From assembly GCA_902791945.1 (NCBI GenBank), contig CADAXR010000011.1:1-34769 (forward strand): a stretch of 34,769 nucleotides of DNA. The letters are read 5' to 3'. A model generated the notes under the pieces. That model saw only the letters and a program-made list of their open reading frames with translations. It searched no databases and was not told the DNA's origin. Position numbers and translations under genes: made by a program. Each line of letters opens with the position of its first letter. Within the stretch, counting starts at the first letter, position 1. Positions 23,115 to 31,057 of this stretch are shown in pieces. Origin of the DNA: an uncultured Bacteroidia bacterium. Its GTDB lineage: Bacteria; Bacteroidota; Bacteroidia; Bacteroidales; UBA932.

Positions 23115-24458
23115 TTAGAAATTGAACTTTACCATGGTGAGGATGCGGTGGTTGCCGATCCAGTGGAGGTTCTCGGTGGGGAGGACCCTGTTTCCGGTGA
23201 TAGTGCCGTAGCGGACCATCGTGTAGTTGTACTCGAGGGCGAACTGGAGCTTGCCGAGATTATAGATGAAGCCCGGAGTAATACGGACAATCTGGTCGAT
23301 GTTGGCGAAGCCGTTGGCGCTGAAATAGACCTTGTCGGCGAGGACGTCCTTGAATGTGCCGAGGTTCTTGTGGTAGCCGACCATAAGGTGGCCCTGGGCT
23401 TTCTTTCCTACCATGAAGGAAAGGAAGTTGACCGAGGCGTTGACGGGGGTGTATTCATACGAAATACCGTCGTCCTTGAGGGCGGTCGCGGCGTAGCCGT
23501 TGTTGAGCTGCATGTACTCGCCGCTCTGGGCGAAGACGCTCTTGGCCTTGATCTGGAAGATGCCTTTGGTGTACTGGAGATAGATGAACGGGCTGAAGGA
23601 GGTCATCCACTCGTTGTATTTCTTGCCGTTGAGGGGGTCGGCAGGATCCTCGGTGTTGTTGTAGAAGCCGTACTGGGGCCTGAGGTTCATGATGGAGACA
23701 CCGGCCCTGCCGAGGAATCCGCCGCCTTTGACGCTGATGCCGGCGTAGAACTCCGGAAGGGAGTGGCGAAGGTACTTGTTGGTCACGCCCTGGGGGCCGT
23801 TGGACTTGTACTGCATGTGGGAGATCGCGGCGGCGGTGAGGATAACGTGCTCACCGAGGCCGGCGTTGAACTGGACCTGGGCGCTGCGGTTGAACGGGGA
23901 GAAGGGAGCGCCGGTCTCGAGGTTGATGCCGTGGGCCATGTCGGCGGCCATAGGGTGCCATGTCTGGCCGACGAGGAGGCTGAGGTTGCTCTTGCCGGAG
24001 CGGCCGAGGCCGTCCCAGCCGAGCTTTACGTAGGCCTGGCGCATACGGAAGGTCGCTGCGGCGCCTTCCTTTGCGAGGAAGTAGAAGTCGCCCTCGATCT
24101 TGCCTTCAATGCTGGTCCCGCCTACTTTGTAGTCCTTTATGTCAAGGCCGAGGCGGGTCGTGATGGCCTGGAAGTTCCACGAAGTGACTGCGTTGATGTC
24201 CTGCCCGTTTACCTCTTTGCTGTCGAGGGGAAGGAAGAAGAACATGTCCTCGGTGAGGGATTTGGTCGCCCTCGTGTCGACGAAAATGAAGCTGCGGATG
24301 AAACCGTAGGGCTTGAAGTGCATCTCGAGGTGATCCTTGACGGCTTCCTTGCGGGCGGCTTTCCTGGCGGCTTTGTCGGCGGCAGTCTCCTGGGCGTAAA
24401 GCCCGGTTGCGCAGAGCAGCGACGCGCCAAGTGCGATGATTGAGAGTATTCTTTTCAT
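23115..24458 (-). CDS. Outer-membrane porin, DcaP-like
   Basis: A 447-residue outer-membrane protein with a signal peptide (to about residue 22, GLYAQ) and then an Ala/Lys/Arg-rich helical stretch (AADKAARKAARKEAVKDH). That pattern resembles the N-terminal coiled coil of DcaP-family trimeric porins. The remainder is a barrel of alternating aromatic strands (YGFIRSFIFVDTR, NFQAITTRLGLDI, LLVGQTWHP) ending in LTMVKFNF with a terminal Phe, the usual Bam-recognised signal. DcaP porins favour dicarboxylates. As first gene of the operon with korA, korB and gdhA and divergent from a DASS dicarboxylate transporter, it probably admits the same substrate through the outer membrane. The specific family is likely, not certain. 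Confidence 0.75.
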   Translation of the reverse strand: MKRILSIIALGASLLCATGLYAQETAADKAARKAARKEAVKDHLEMHFKPYGFIRSFIFVDTRATKSLTEDMFFFLPLDSKEVNGQDINAVTSWNFQAITTRLGLDIKDYKVGGTSIEGKIEGDFYFLAKEGAAATFRMRQAYVKLGWDGLGRSGKSNLSLLVGQTWHPMAADMAHGINLETGAPFSPFNRSAQVQFNAGLGEHVILTAAAISHMQYKSNGPQGVTNKYLRHSLPEFYAGISVKGGGFLGRAGVSIMNLRPQYGFYNNTEDPADPLNGKKYNEWMTSFSPFIYLQYTKGIFQIKAKSVFAQSGEYMQLNNGYAATALKDDGISYEYTPVNASVNFLSFMVGKKAQGHLMVGYHKNLGTFKDVLADKVYFSANGFANIDQIVRITPGFIYNLGKLQFALEYNYTMVRYGTITGNRVLPTENLHWIGNHRILTMVKFNF

Positions 24459-24486
24459 ATTATAAGCGTTCTTTGTTCTGAGGCTA

Positions 24487-24494
24487 CAAATTTA
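24487..24494 (-). promoter_or_regulatory. Candidate -7 box for the porin-korAB-gdhA operon
   Basis: On the minus strand it reads TAAATTTG, 28 nt before the porin ATG. A -33 box is not clear; an AT-rich stretch of about 40 nt separates it from the divergent promoter. Confidence 0.5.
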
Positions 24495-24528
24495 GCCTAT
24501 TTTATTCAATTTATTAAATAAATTTAAG

Positions 24529-24536
24529 TAAATTTG
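24529..24536 (+). promoter_or_regulatory. Candidate -7 box for the DASS fusion gene
   Basis: TAAATTTG lies 37 nt before the ATG at 24574. It is the same octamer as the divergent porin box, so the two units might share control, although I see no clear operator. Confidence 0.5.
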
Positions 24537-24573
24537 CGGCCACTTAAATGACAAATTTAAACCTTAGTTTATA

Positions 24574-27500
24574 ATGTCTTCTGAAAAAGGCAAATTCAAT
24601 CTGAAGTATTGTGTCTTCCTGCCTGTAGTGCTTCTGGTCACAATCTTCCTTTGGGCCGTCCCGACATCTTTCTTCGGCATCGAGGCCCTTACTCCCGTGC
24701 AGCAGAGGGTCATCGCCCTGTTCGTTTTCGCCGCCCTGATGTGGATATTCGAAATCATCCCCAACTGGACGACTTCGCTGCTGGTCATCGTGATCTCCCT
24801 CCTGACCGTATCCAACAAGGGTCTCGGCTTCTTCTGCGACCCGAAGTTCGGCCAGCTCGTGAGCTACAAGGACCTGATGGCCTCCTTCGCGGACCCCGTC
24901 GTGATGCTTTTCCTCGGCGGATTCGTCCTCGCCATAATGGCCGAGAAATTCGGCCTTGACGTGACCCTGGCCCGTATCCTCCTGAAGCCCTTCGGCACGA
25001 AGCCTAGGATGGTCCTTCTCGGATTCCTCATCGTGATCTCCATCTTCTCGATGTTCATGTCCAACACGGCGACCGCCGCGATGATGCTCGCATTCCTCGC
25101 ACCGGTGCTCGCCGTCCTTCCGAAGGACGACAAGGGCCGCATAGCCCTTGCCCTGTCGATTCCCGTCGCGGCGAACCTCGGCGGCATCGGTACGCCTATC
25201 GGCACCCCTCCGAACGCGACCGCCGTCAAGTTCCTCGCTGAGGCCAACTACGACGTGACCTTCGGCGAGTGGTCGATGAGGATGATCCCGTTCGTGATCA
25301 TCATGATCTTCATCGCCTGGATACTCCTTCAGGTCATATTCCCCTTCAAGAGCGACAAGATAGTCCTTGAGATCCCCGAGAACAAGCGCAAGAGCGACTG
25401 GAAGACCTGGGTGGTCTGGGTTACTTTCATCGGCACGATCCTCCTCTGGGCCACTGAGCAGTGGACCAAGATCAACTCCAATGTCGTCGCCCTCATCCCT
25501 CTCGGCGTGTTTACCGCGACAGGCCTCTTCGGCAAGGAGGACATCAAGCAGATCAACTGGAGCGTGCTCTGGTTGGTGGCGGGAGGTTTCGCCCTCGGCA
25601 CCTGCCTCCAGGGGACCGGCCTTGCCAAGGTCCTCATCAACGCGATTCCTTTCGGAACGATGTCGGTGGTGCTCGTGCTCGTTATTGCGGGCCTCGTGTG
25701 CTACTTTCTCTCCAACTTCATATCCAACAGCGCGACCGCGGCCCTTCTCATACCTATCCTGATTGTCGTGGCCGGCGGTATGGCTGACCCCGAGGCGGCC
25801 AACAACGCCCAGTTCGTGGCCCTCGGCGGCACCAAGGCGATGATCTCCTTCATCGCGATCTGCGCCTCCATCGCCATGCTGTTCCCGATCTCCACCCCTC
25901 CGAACGCCATCGCATCTTCGACAGGTCTCGTTGAGACTAAGGATATGGCGAAGGTCGGCATCATCGTCGGTGTCGTCGGCTTCGTGCTCGGCTACTTCTG
26001 GCTCACCAAGCTCTTCCCGTTCGAGAACAAGCATGAAGGCGGCGTCCAGACGTCCGTGATGGAGAAGAAAGTCGGTCAGTATGCCGTCGTGGAGATAGCG
26101 GAGCCCGACCTTTCCGGCATCAGCGAGAACGGCAAGGAGGTTCTCAACCTCTACCGTTTCGCCGCGGATGAGGCCGACAATATCTTCTGGAAGCAGAACG
26201 GCATCGACAAGGCCGCGATCGATTCGCTCTCCGACGAGGCTTCAAGGACATACGCCGGCATCAACTACGGCCCCTGGGACCGCATAGACGGCAAGGCATT
26301 CCTGCCCGGCTATCCCGAGCACAGGCCTCTCGGCGGCGGATTCTATCCCGCCGACATGACCGCCGAAGAGTTCGAGTCCTTCTCCGACCCTTCGAAGACG
26401 AGTCCGTACACGCTCGTGACCCGCGGCGCTGACGGTACCCTCTCCACCGTGTGGTACCACGACGCCTACAAGGAGAACATAGACAAGATCTGCAGCTACC
26501 TCGGCGCCGCCGCGGACATCACCATCAAGCCCAGCGTACGCAAGTACCTGCTCGGCAAGATCGACGCTCTCCGCAGTGACGACTACTACAGCAGCGACCT
26601 TTCCTGGCTTGAGATGTCCGACAGCAAGATGGACCTCGTGATTGGGCCTACAGAGACTTCCGACGACGCCCTTTATGGCTGCAAGGCCTCCTACGGCGCT
26701 TTCGTGATGCTCAAGGACCAGCGCAAGACCGACGAACTCTCGAAGTTCGCGGCCATGCTGCCGGAGCTCCAGAAGAGCCTCCCGGGCGATGCTGAGTACC
26801 ACGCCTTCAAGCCCGGCGCCGGCTCGAACATCTTCGCCTGCGACGCCATGTACTACGCCGGAAGCTACAACGCCGGCTTCAAGGTCATCGCCGTCAACCT
26901 GCCTCACGACCCTAAGGTTCAGGCTGAGAAGGGCACCCGCACCATCCTATTCTCCAACATCATCAAGGAGAAGTTCAACACGACCGTGTTCCCTCTCGGT
27001 TCAGTCCTTCTGACCCACGAGGAGCAGCCTCACCTCGACGCCGACGCTTTCTACTGGAACATCGTCTTCCGCGAGGTCGCCCACGGACTCGGTGTCACGG
27101 AGACAGTCAATGGTAACGGTTCCGTTAAGGACGCCCTCGGCAACGAGGCCGAGACCTGGGAGAAAGCCAAGGACAACGTCCTCGGCGCCTATCTCGCCTG
27201 CGAGCTCATCGACCGCGATGAGATCTCCGCCCTCATCACCCGTGAGGACGCTCTCACGACCTTCGTCGCCAGCGTCATCCGTTCGGCCCGCTTCGGTGCC
27301 GAAGAGGCCACCGGCCGTGCCAACGTGATGATCTACAACTACCTCGTGGAGCAGAACGCCATCGCCCGCGGCGAGGACGGCAAATACAAGATCGACTATG
27401 ACGCCACCTGGCAGAGCATAAGCGATCTCGGCGCCCTCATCCTCAAGACCCAGGCGACCGGCGACTATGAGTTCGCCAGCACCTTCGCCGCCTCGCACAC

Positions 27501-27588
27501 CGAGATCGGCAAGGGTCTCAAGGCGGACTTCAAGGCCCTCGCCCTCGAGAACATCCCCGTCGACATCCGCTTCACCTGGAAGCGATAG
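24574..27588 (+). CDS. DASS (SLC13) transporter fused to an M49-like pseudopeptidase domain
   Basis: A 1004-residue fusion. Residues 1-485 are a divalent anion:sodium symporter with about 11 membrane helices. They have both DASS repeats: MSNTATA (Asn164) with TPPNAT at 211-216, and SNSATA (Asn385) with TPPNAI at 441-446. Substrates of the family are succinate, fumarate, malate, 2-oxoglutarate or citrate. After a linker, residues about 520-1004 match the short dipeptidyl peptidase III (M49)-like family: INYGPWDRIDGK, GGGFYPADMTAEEF, DLVIGPTE, LPELQKSLP, FREVAHGLGVTETVNG and WEKAKDNVLGAY. The zinc motif HExxHG reads R833-E-V-A-H837-G, and the expected metal Glu of the E-E-A-K-A-D motif aligns with Lys864. 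Both changes argue against peptidase activity. With usual DASS topology the domain is periplasmic. It is divergent from the porin-korAB-gdhA operon. Confidence 0.88.
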   Translation: MSSEKGKFNLKYCVFLPVVLLVTIFLWAVPTSFFGIEALTPVQQRVIALFVFAALMWIFEIIPNWTTSLLVIVISLLTVSNKGLGFFCDPKFGQLVSYKDLMASFADPVVMLFLGGFVLAIMAEKFGLDVTLARILLKPFGTKPRMVLLGFLIVISIFSMFMSNTATAAMMLAFLAPVLAVLPKDDKGRIALALSIPVAANLGGIGTPIGTPPNATAVKFLAEANYDVTFGEWSMRMIPFVIIMIFIAWILLQVIFPFKSDKIVLEIPENKRKSDWKTWVVWVTFIGTILLWATEQWTKINSNVVALIPLGVFTATGLFGKEDIKQINWSVLWLVAGGFALGTCLQGTGLAKVLINAIPFGTMSVVLVLVIAGLVCYFLSNFISNSATAALLIPILIVVAGGMADPEAANNAQFVALGGTKAMISFIAICASIAMLFPISTPPNAIASSTGLVETKDMAKVGIIVGVVGFVLGYFWLTKLFPFENKHEGGVQTSVMEKKVGQYAVVEIAEPDLSGISENGKEVLNLYRFAADEADNIFWKQNGIDKAAIDSLSDEASRTYAGINYGPWDRIDGKAFLPGYPEHRPLGGGFYPADMTAEEFESFSDPSKTSPYTLVTRGADGTLSTVWYHDAYKENIDKICSYLGAAADITIKPSVRKYLLGKIDALRSDDYYSSDLSWLEMSDSKMDLVIGPTETSDDALYGCKASYGAFVMLKDQRKTDELSKFAAMLPELQKSLPGDAEYHAFKPGAGSNIFACDAMYYAGSYNAGFKVIAVNLPHDPKVQAEKGTRTILFSNIIKEKFNTTVFPLGSVLLTHEEQPHLDADAFYWNIVFREVAHGLGVTETVNGNGSVKDALGNEAETWEKAKDNVLGAYLACELIDRDEISALITREDALTTFVASVIRSARFGAEEATGRANVMIYNYLVEQNAIARGEDGKYKIDYDATWQSISDLGALILKTQATGDYEFASTFAASHTEIGKGLKADFKALALENIPVDIRFTWKR

Positions 27589-27605
27589 CCCCGGAGAGCA
27601 CAAAG

Positions 27606-27644
27606 AAAAAGAGACTGACCCGTGACGCGGGTCAGTCTCTTTTT
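27606..27644. terminator. Bidirectional terminator after the DASS fusion gene
   Basis: AAAAAGAGACTGACCCG and CGGGTCAGTCTCTTTTT form a perfect 17-bp stem with loop TGACG, flanked by A and T runs. It serves the plus gene and the Spy-like gene on minus. Its GAGACTG/CAGTCTC core recurs in the terminator at 31750-31788. Confidence 0.85.
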
Positions 27645-27661
27645 TCGTTGTGTATCGCGGC

Positions 27662-28213
27662 TTACTTTCGGCCGGAGGCGGGGCCTCGGCCACCATTGCC
27701 GGGGCCGTGCATGCCGCCGGGGGCGCCGCCCTTGCGGGCCATCTGCTCGTGCTTCATGCCTGCGCCGGTCTTCTTCTCCTGCTCGTAGATCTTCTGGATC
27801 TGGCGGGGGTTGAGGAAAGCCTTGAATTTGGAGTAGTAGCTTTCCCTGACGTCGATCAGCTCGCGGCCTTCAGCGAATTTGTCGAGGATCATCTTCTCGA
27901 TTTCGGCGTCGGTCTTGCGTTCGGGTGCGGCGCCGGGTTCAACGCTCTGCTTCACGGGATGATACTTTTTCTTCACGGCAAAAAGATCGTTCTTGTAGGC
28001 CTTGAAGACGGGGGAGAACTTTGCGGCGGTGGCGTCGTCGAGAGCAAGCTCTTCGACAAGCCTTGCGCACTGGGCGTCAACGATCTGCTCCCTTGAGGGG
28101 CGGACACGTTCGGCGCTTCCATTCTCTGAAGGGGCGCCCTTGCGGGGCTGCGCACTGAGCGCGATTCCTGCCGAAACACCGAGGACGGCGAGGAGGGTAA
28201 TCATCTTTTTCAT
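27662..28213 (-). CDS. Spy/CpxP-like periplasmic protein
   Basis: A 183-residue protein with a signal peptide (MKKMITLLAVLGVSAGIALSAQ) and a mostly helical, charged body. It includes a helix with ELALDDATAAKFSPVFKAYK and one with ESYYSKFKAFLNPRQIQKIYE, the latter resembling the LTxxQ-type motif of Spy/CpxP-like proteins. A Gly/Pro/Arg-rich tail (GGAPGGMHGPGNGG...) follows. Proteins of this kind in Bacteroidetes commonly sit with an ECF sigma factor and a small membrane protein, as here (minus strand, 31 nt after the latter). A role in sensing or buffering envelope stress is inferred from family and context only. Confidence 0.68.
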   Translation of the reverse strand: MKKMITLLAVLGVSAGIALSAQPRKGAPSENGSAERVRPSREQIVDAQCARLVEELALDDATAAKFSPVFKAYKNDLFAVKKKYHPVKQSVEPGAAPERKTDAEIEKMILDKFAEGRELIDVRESYYSKFKAFLNPRQIQKIYEQEKKTGAGMKHEQMARKGGAPGGMHGPGNGGRGPASGRK

Positions 28214-28244
28214 AATTCTTTCTTTTTTGGAGGGTTATACACTG

Positions 28245-28559
28245 CTATTCATCCATCAAATCGAGGAATACGTCGTTGTCTGAAAAATCGACCCAGGAGT
28301 CGAGCTCTTCGTCGGAGAGGAACTGCTCATAGTCGGCCAGGATGTCCGAAACGAGGGTCTCCTGTGGTCTGGAACGGAAGGTGAAAAATGCCACCGACGC
28401 GACCAGGACGACTGCCGCGGCCGCTGAAATCCAGCGGAACGCGAGTACCCTTTTCTGCCTCGCCGGGATGGCGGAGAGCTTCACGTGCATGGCATCGAAG
28501 TAGCCTTCCGGGACGGTGTAGGGCATTTTTTTGCCGATGTTTTCAAATTCCTTTTCCAT
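28245..28559 (-). CDS. Small membrane protein, probable anti-sigma factor
   Basis: A 104-residue protein with one membrane helix (about 43-62, WISAAAAVVLVASVAFFTF). A cytoplasmic N-terminal part contains GKKMPYTVPEGYFDAM, a motif common in Bacteroidetes proteins encoded after ECF sigma factors. The C-terminal part is acidic (LSDEELDSWVDFSDNDVFLD). It starts four nt after the sigma factor stop and is probably translated with it. No zinc-binding anti-sigma motif is present. Restraint of the sigma factor at the membrane is inferred from the gene pair. Confidence 0.65.
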   Translation of the reverse strand: MEKEFENIGKKMPYTVPEGYFDAMHVKLSAIPARQKRVLAFRWISAAAAVVLVASVAFFTFRSRPQETLVSDILADYEQFLSDEELDSWVDFSDNDVFLDLMDE

Positions 28560-28563
28560 GGCT

Positions 28564-29076
28564 TTATGCTATAATTGCGTTCTTGATCTTTTCCTTTGCG
28601 TAGTGGTAGGCGACCTTGAGGGTCGCTACCGAACTGCCTGTCACTTCCGCGATTTCCTCGTAGCTGAGGTCGTCGTAGTAGCGGAGAGTGAATACGGTGC
28701 GCTGCTGGGGGCTCAGCGAAAGCAGGGCTTTCTGGAAGCGGAGGGCCGCCCCGTCGGAAAGGTCCACCCCGGGCGAGCTCTCGAGCTGCTCCGCGAGAAA
28801 GGCGTTTTCTTCAGTGAGGGCCTGCTCCTTCCTTCTGGAAAGGAAGCGGATGCACTCGTTGGTCGCTATCCTGTAGACCCAGCTGCGGAGCGCGGCCTTT
28901 TCGCGGAGCGAGGGGAGCCCTTTATATATATTGATGAACGTTTCCTGCAGGACGTCGGAGGCGTCGTCGTGGGAGACGACCATCCTCCTGATGTGCCAGT
29001 AGAGGGGCTGCTCGTAGTCGCGTATTACCTCTTCGAAGGTGACGGCGGGCGTCCGTTTATGCAGAAAAATGTCCAT
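28564..29076 (-). CDS. ECF-type RNA polymerase sigma factor
   Basis: A 170-residue sigma-70 family protein of the ECF group. Region 2 is at about 18-80, with DASDVLQETFINIYKGL and RSWVYRIATNECIRFL. Region 4 is at about 115-168, with LSPQQRTVFTLRYYDDLSYE and the recognition helix VATLKVAYHYAKEKIK. Length is typical. It is the first gene of a three-gene set with a membrane protein and a Spy-like periplasmic protein, the usual arrangement for envelope-responsive sigma factors. Target promoters are not identifiable from this window. Confidence 0.93.
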   Translation of the reverse strand: MDIFLHKRTPAVTFEEVIRDYEQPLYWHIRRMVVSHDDASDVLQETFINIYKGLPSLREKAALRSWVYRIATNECIRFLSRRKEQALTEENAFLAEQLESSPGVDLSDGAALRFQKALLSLSPQQRTVFTLRYYDDLSYEEIAEVTGSSVATLKVAYHYAKEKIKNAIIA

Positions 29077-29134
29077 TCCGTAAAAACACTCTGCAAATAA
29101 GAAACCGTCCGGAAGGAAAAGTTAATGAGAAAAG

Positions 29135-30175
29135 TTAAAATTCTTCTTTCATCGACGAGACATAGGTCCTCCATTTCTCGATGAGGGCGGTCATGTCGGC
29201 GGGAACCGGGGCGGCGAAGGACATCCGTTTGCCGGTAGAAGGATGTGTGAAGCCGAGCGTGCGGGCGTGGAGCGCCTGACGCGGGCAGAGCGTGAAGCAG
29301 TTGGAGATGAACTGGCGGTATTTGGCGTAGATGGTGCCGGAGCGGATTTCGCTGCCGCCGTAGCGGGCGTCGTTGAAGAGTGGATGCCCGATGGAACTCA
29401 TGTGGACCCTGATCTGGTGGGTCCTGCCCGTCTCGAGGCGGCACTCCACGACCGTGATGAATCCGAAGCGCTCCAGCACGCGGTAATGCGTCACGGCGTG
29501 CTTGCCTTTCTCCGGGTCGTCGACGTTGCGGAAGCGCAGGCGGTCGTTGGGGTCGCGGCCGATGTAGCTCTCTACAGTGCCTTCATCCTCTTTTATATTG
29601 CCCCAGACGACGGCCGTGTAGAGCCTTTCTGTCGTGTGGTCGAAAAACTGTTTGGCCAGGGACATCTGGGCCTCGTCCGTCTTGGCGACGACGAGGAGCC
29701 CGGAAGTGTCCTTGTCTATACGGTGGACGAGGATGCCCATCCTCTCGTCGGAGCCTTTGCCTAGGCCGAGGTGGAAGGCGAGGGCGTTGACGAGGGTCCC
29801 GGAGAAATTGCCGTGGCCGGGATGGACCACCATCCCGGCGGGCTTGTTGACGACAAGGAGGGCGTCGTCTTCATATGTTATGTCGAGGGGAATGTCCTCG
29901 GGGAGAATCTCAACGCCGCGCCTCTGGTAGGGCATTACGAAGCGGATGATGTCTCCGGGGCGGACGATGAGGCTCGCCTTGGCGGGGACGTCGTTGACGA
30001 GGACGAAGCCCGCCTTGATGGCGAGCTGCACCCTGTGGCGCGAAGTGTCTTCCTGGTGGGTCGCGATGTAGCGGTCTATCCTGTCCGGCTCCTGACCCTT
30101 GTCCACGACAAGGCGGAAATGCTCGAACATCTCCTGCTGCTCCTCTTCCGGAAGGATCTCGCCGGGAGGGATCAT
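29135..30175 (-). CDS. RluA-family 23S rRNA pseudouridine synthase
   Basis: A 346-residue pseudouridine synthase that isomerises uridines in RNA. An N-terminal S4 RNA-binding domain is seen at about 33-95 (RIDRYIATHQEDTSRHRVQL, then LVNDVPAKASLIVRPGD). The catalytic domain has LLVVNKPAGMVVHPG, the catalytic Asp in VHRIDKDTSGLLVVAK, and ETGRTHQIRVHMSSIGHPL. The N-terminal 30 residues form an acidic extension seen in many Bacteroidetes members. RluD (23S U1911, U1915, U1917) is the likeliest subtype given the S4 domain, but RluC is possible. Its ATG overlaps the stop of the PASTA gene (ATGA at 30172-30175), suggesting coupled translation. Confidence 0.93.
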   Translation of the reverse strand: MIPPGEILPEEEQQEMFEHFRLVVDKGQEPDRIDRYIATHQEDTSRHRVQLAIKAGFVLVNDVPAKASLIVRPGDIIRFVMPYQRRGVEILPEDIPLDITYEDDALLVVNKPAGMVVHPGHGNFSGTLVNALAFHLGLGKGSDERMGILVHRIDKDTSGLLVVAKTDEAQMSLAKQFFDHTTERLYTAVVWGNIKEDEGTVESYIGRDPNDRLRFRNVDDPEKGKHAVTHYRVLERFGFITVVECRLETGRTHQIRVHMSSIGHPLFNDARYGGSEIRSGTIYAKYRQFISNCFTLCPRQALHARTLGFTHPSTGKRMSFAAPVPADMTALIEKWRTYVSSMKEEF

Positions 30176-30960
30176 TTGGTCGGAACCTTTGAGAGGTCGT
30201 TGGTGAGCCAGATGGCGACGGGGGTGCCCATCGTGCGCGAGGCGCGCGGAGGACCGTCCTGCTTGTAGACGACGGCGTCAAGCGAGTCGGCGTAGGTCCT
30301 TATGCCTTCGTCGAAGCGCACGCGGCCGACATTGAGATAGCTGTCGTGGATGGCGTCCATCGCGCTGATGTACTTCATTCCGGAAAGGTAGGGGATCGTA
30401 GTCCTGCTGTCAGAGGAGTTGAGGCCGACTGTGAGGTCTATCTCTGAGCCGGCGATGACCTTTTTGCCGGGAGCGATGACCCTGCCGCCGCATTTCTGGG
30501 CGAGGACGTTGTTGGTCGCCATGTCGGAGACGTACTCGAGACGTCCGAGCGAAAGACCGTGGTTGACGATTTCGGCCTTGGCCTGGACGAGGGAATAGCC
30601 GACAAGGTTCGGCATTGTAGTCGTCCTGGGAACGATGGAGTTGATCGTGAGGAAGACCAGGCGGCCTTTCTTGACCTTGGCGCCGGCTTTGGGGCTCTGG
30701 CGGAAGACGACGCCGGCGCCGAGCCTCCTTACGAAGACCGAGTCGGCGACCTTTATCGCGACTCCGCCCTTAGATGCGGCGGCTTCCGCCTCGGAGGGAG
30801 TCATGTTGATAAAGTCGGGGACCTCGACGGTCTTGCCGTGGCGGGTCGCTATGTTGAGGAAGATGGAGGCCGTCACAAGGAGCACTGTCAGGAACAGCAC
30901 GGCATAGAGGACGTTACGGACTATCCAGTTGGACAATATTTTCTTCCAGTCGATATTCAT
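30172..30960 (-). CDS. Membrane-anchored PASTA-domain protein
   Basis: A 262-residue protein with one N-terminal membrane helix (about 17-38) and a periplasmic part made of three PASTA-like repeats. These are about 44-108 (VEVPDFINMTPSEAEAAASK), 113-180 (TTMPNLVGYSLVQAKAEIVN) and 185-255 (TTIPYLSGMKYISAMDAIHD). PASTA domains bind peptidoglycan fragments or beta-lactams in kinases and PBPs; here there is no kinase or transpeptidase domain. I chose ATG at 30960 because it gives a clean cytoplasmic start (MNIDWKK) and lies behind a good promoter; the longer frame to 31041 crosses that promoter. It is followed by the pseudouridine synthase with a four-nt overlap. Confidence 0.85.
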   Translation of the reverse strand: MNIDWKKILSNWIVRNVLYAVLFLTVLLVTASIFLNIATRHGKTVEVPDFINMTPSEAEAAASKGGVAIKVADSVFVRRLGAGVVFRQSPKAGAKVKKGRLVFLTINSIVPRTTTMPNLVGYSLVQAKAEIVNHGLSLGRLEYVSDMATNNVLAQKCGGRVIAPGKKVIAGSEIDLTVGLNSSDSRTTIPYLSGMKYISAMDAIHDSYLNVGRVRFDEGIRTYADSLDAVVYKQDGPPRASRTMGTPVAIWLTNDLSKVPTK

Positions 30961-30989
30961 CTGATAGGTGTTTGGCTGTTGATTACCTG

Positions 30990-31022
30990 CAAAGATAATC
31001 AATTCGGCGTGAATATTGCAAA
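30990..31022 (-). promoter_or_regulatory. Promoter of the PASTA-pseudouridine synthase operon
   Basis: On the minus strand TTTG (plus 31019-31022) is followed after 21 nt by TATCTTTG (plus 30990-30997), the same -7 octamer as rpsU. It lies 29 nt before the ATG at 30960. Confidence 0.65.
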
Positions 31023-31057
31023 GAAGGGCCCCGGAAATCAAAACTGACAGAAATATT

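Noticed and set aside
23097-24443. 448-codon open frame on the plus strand
   Set aside because: Antisense to the porin gene, with an acidic, repetitive composition and no recognisable domain.
24544-26034. 496-codon open frame on the minus strand
   Set aside because: Antisense to the DASS gene; the His/Glu/Asp/Arg-rich translation is the typical shadow of membrane-protein codons.
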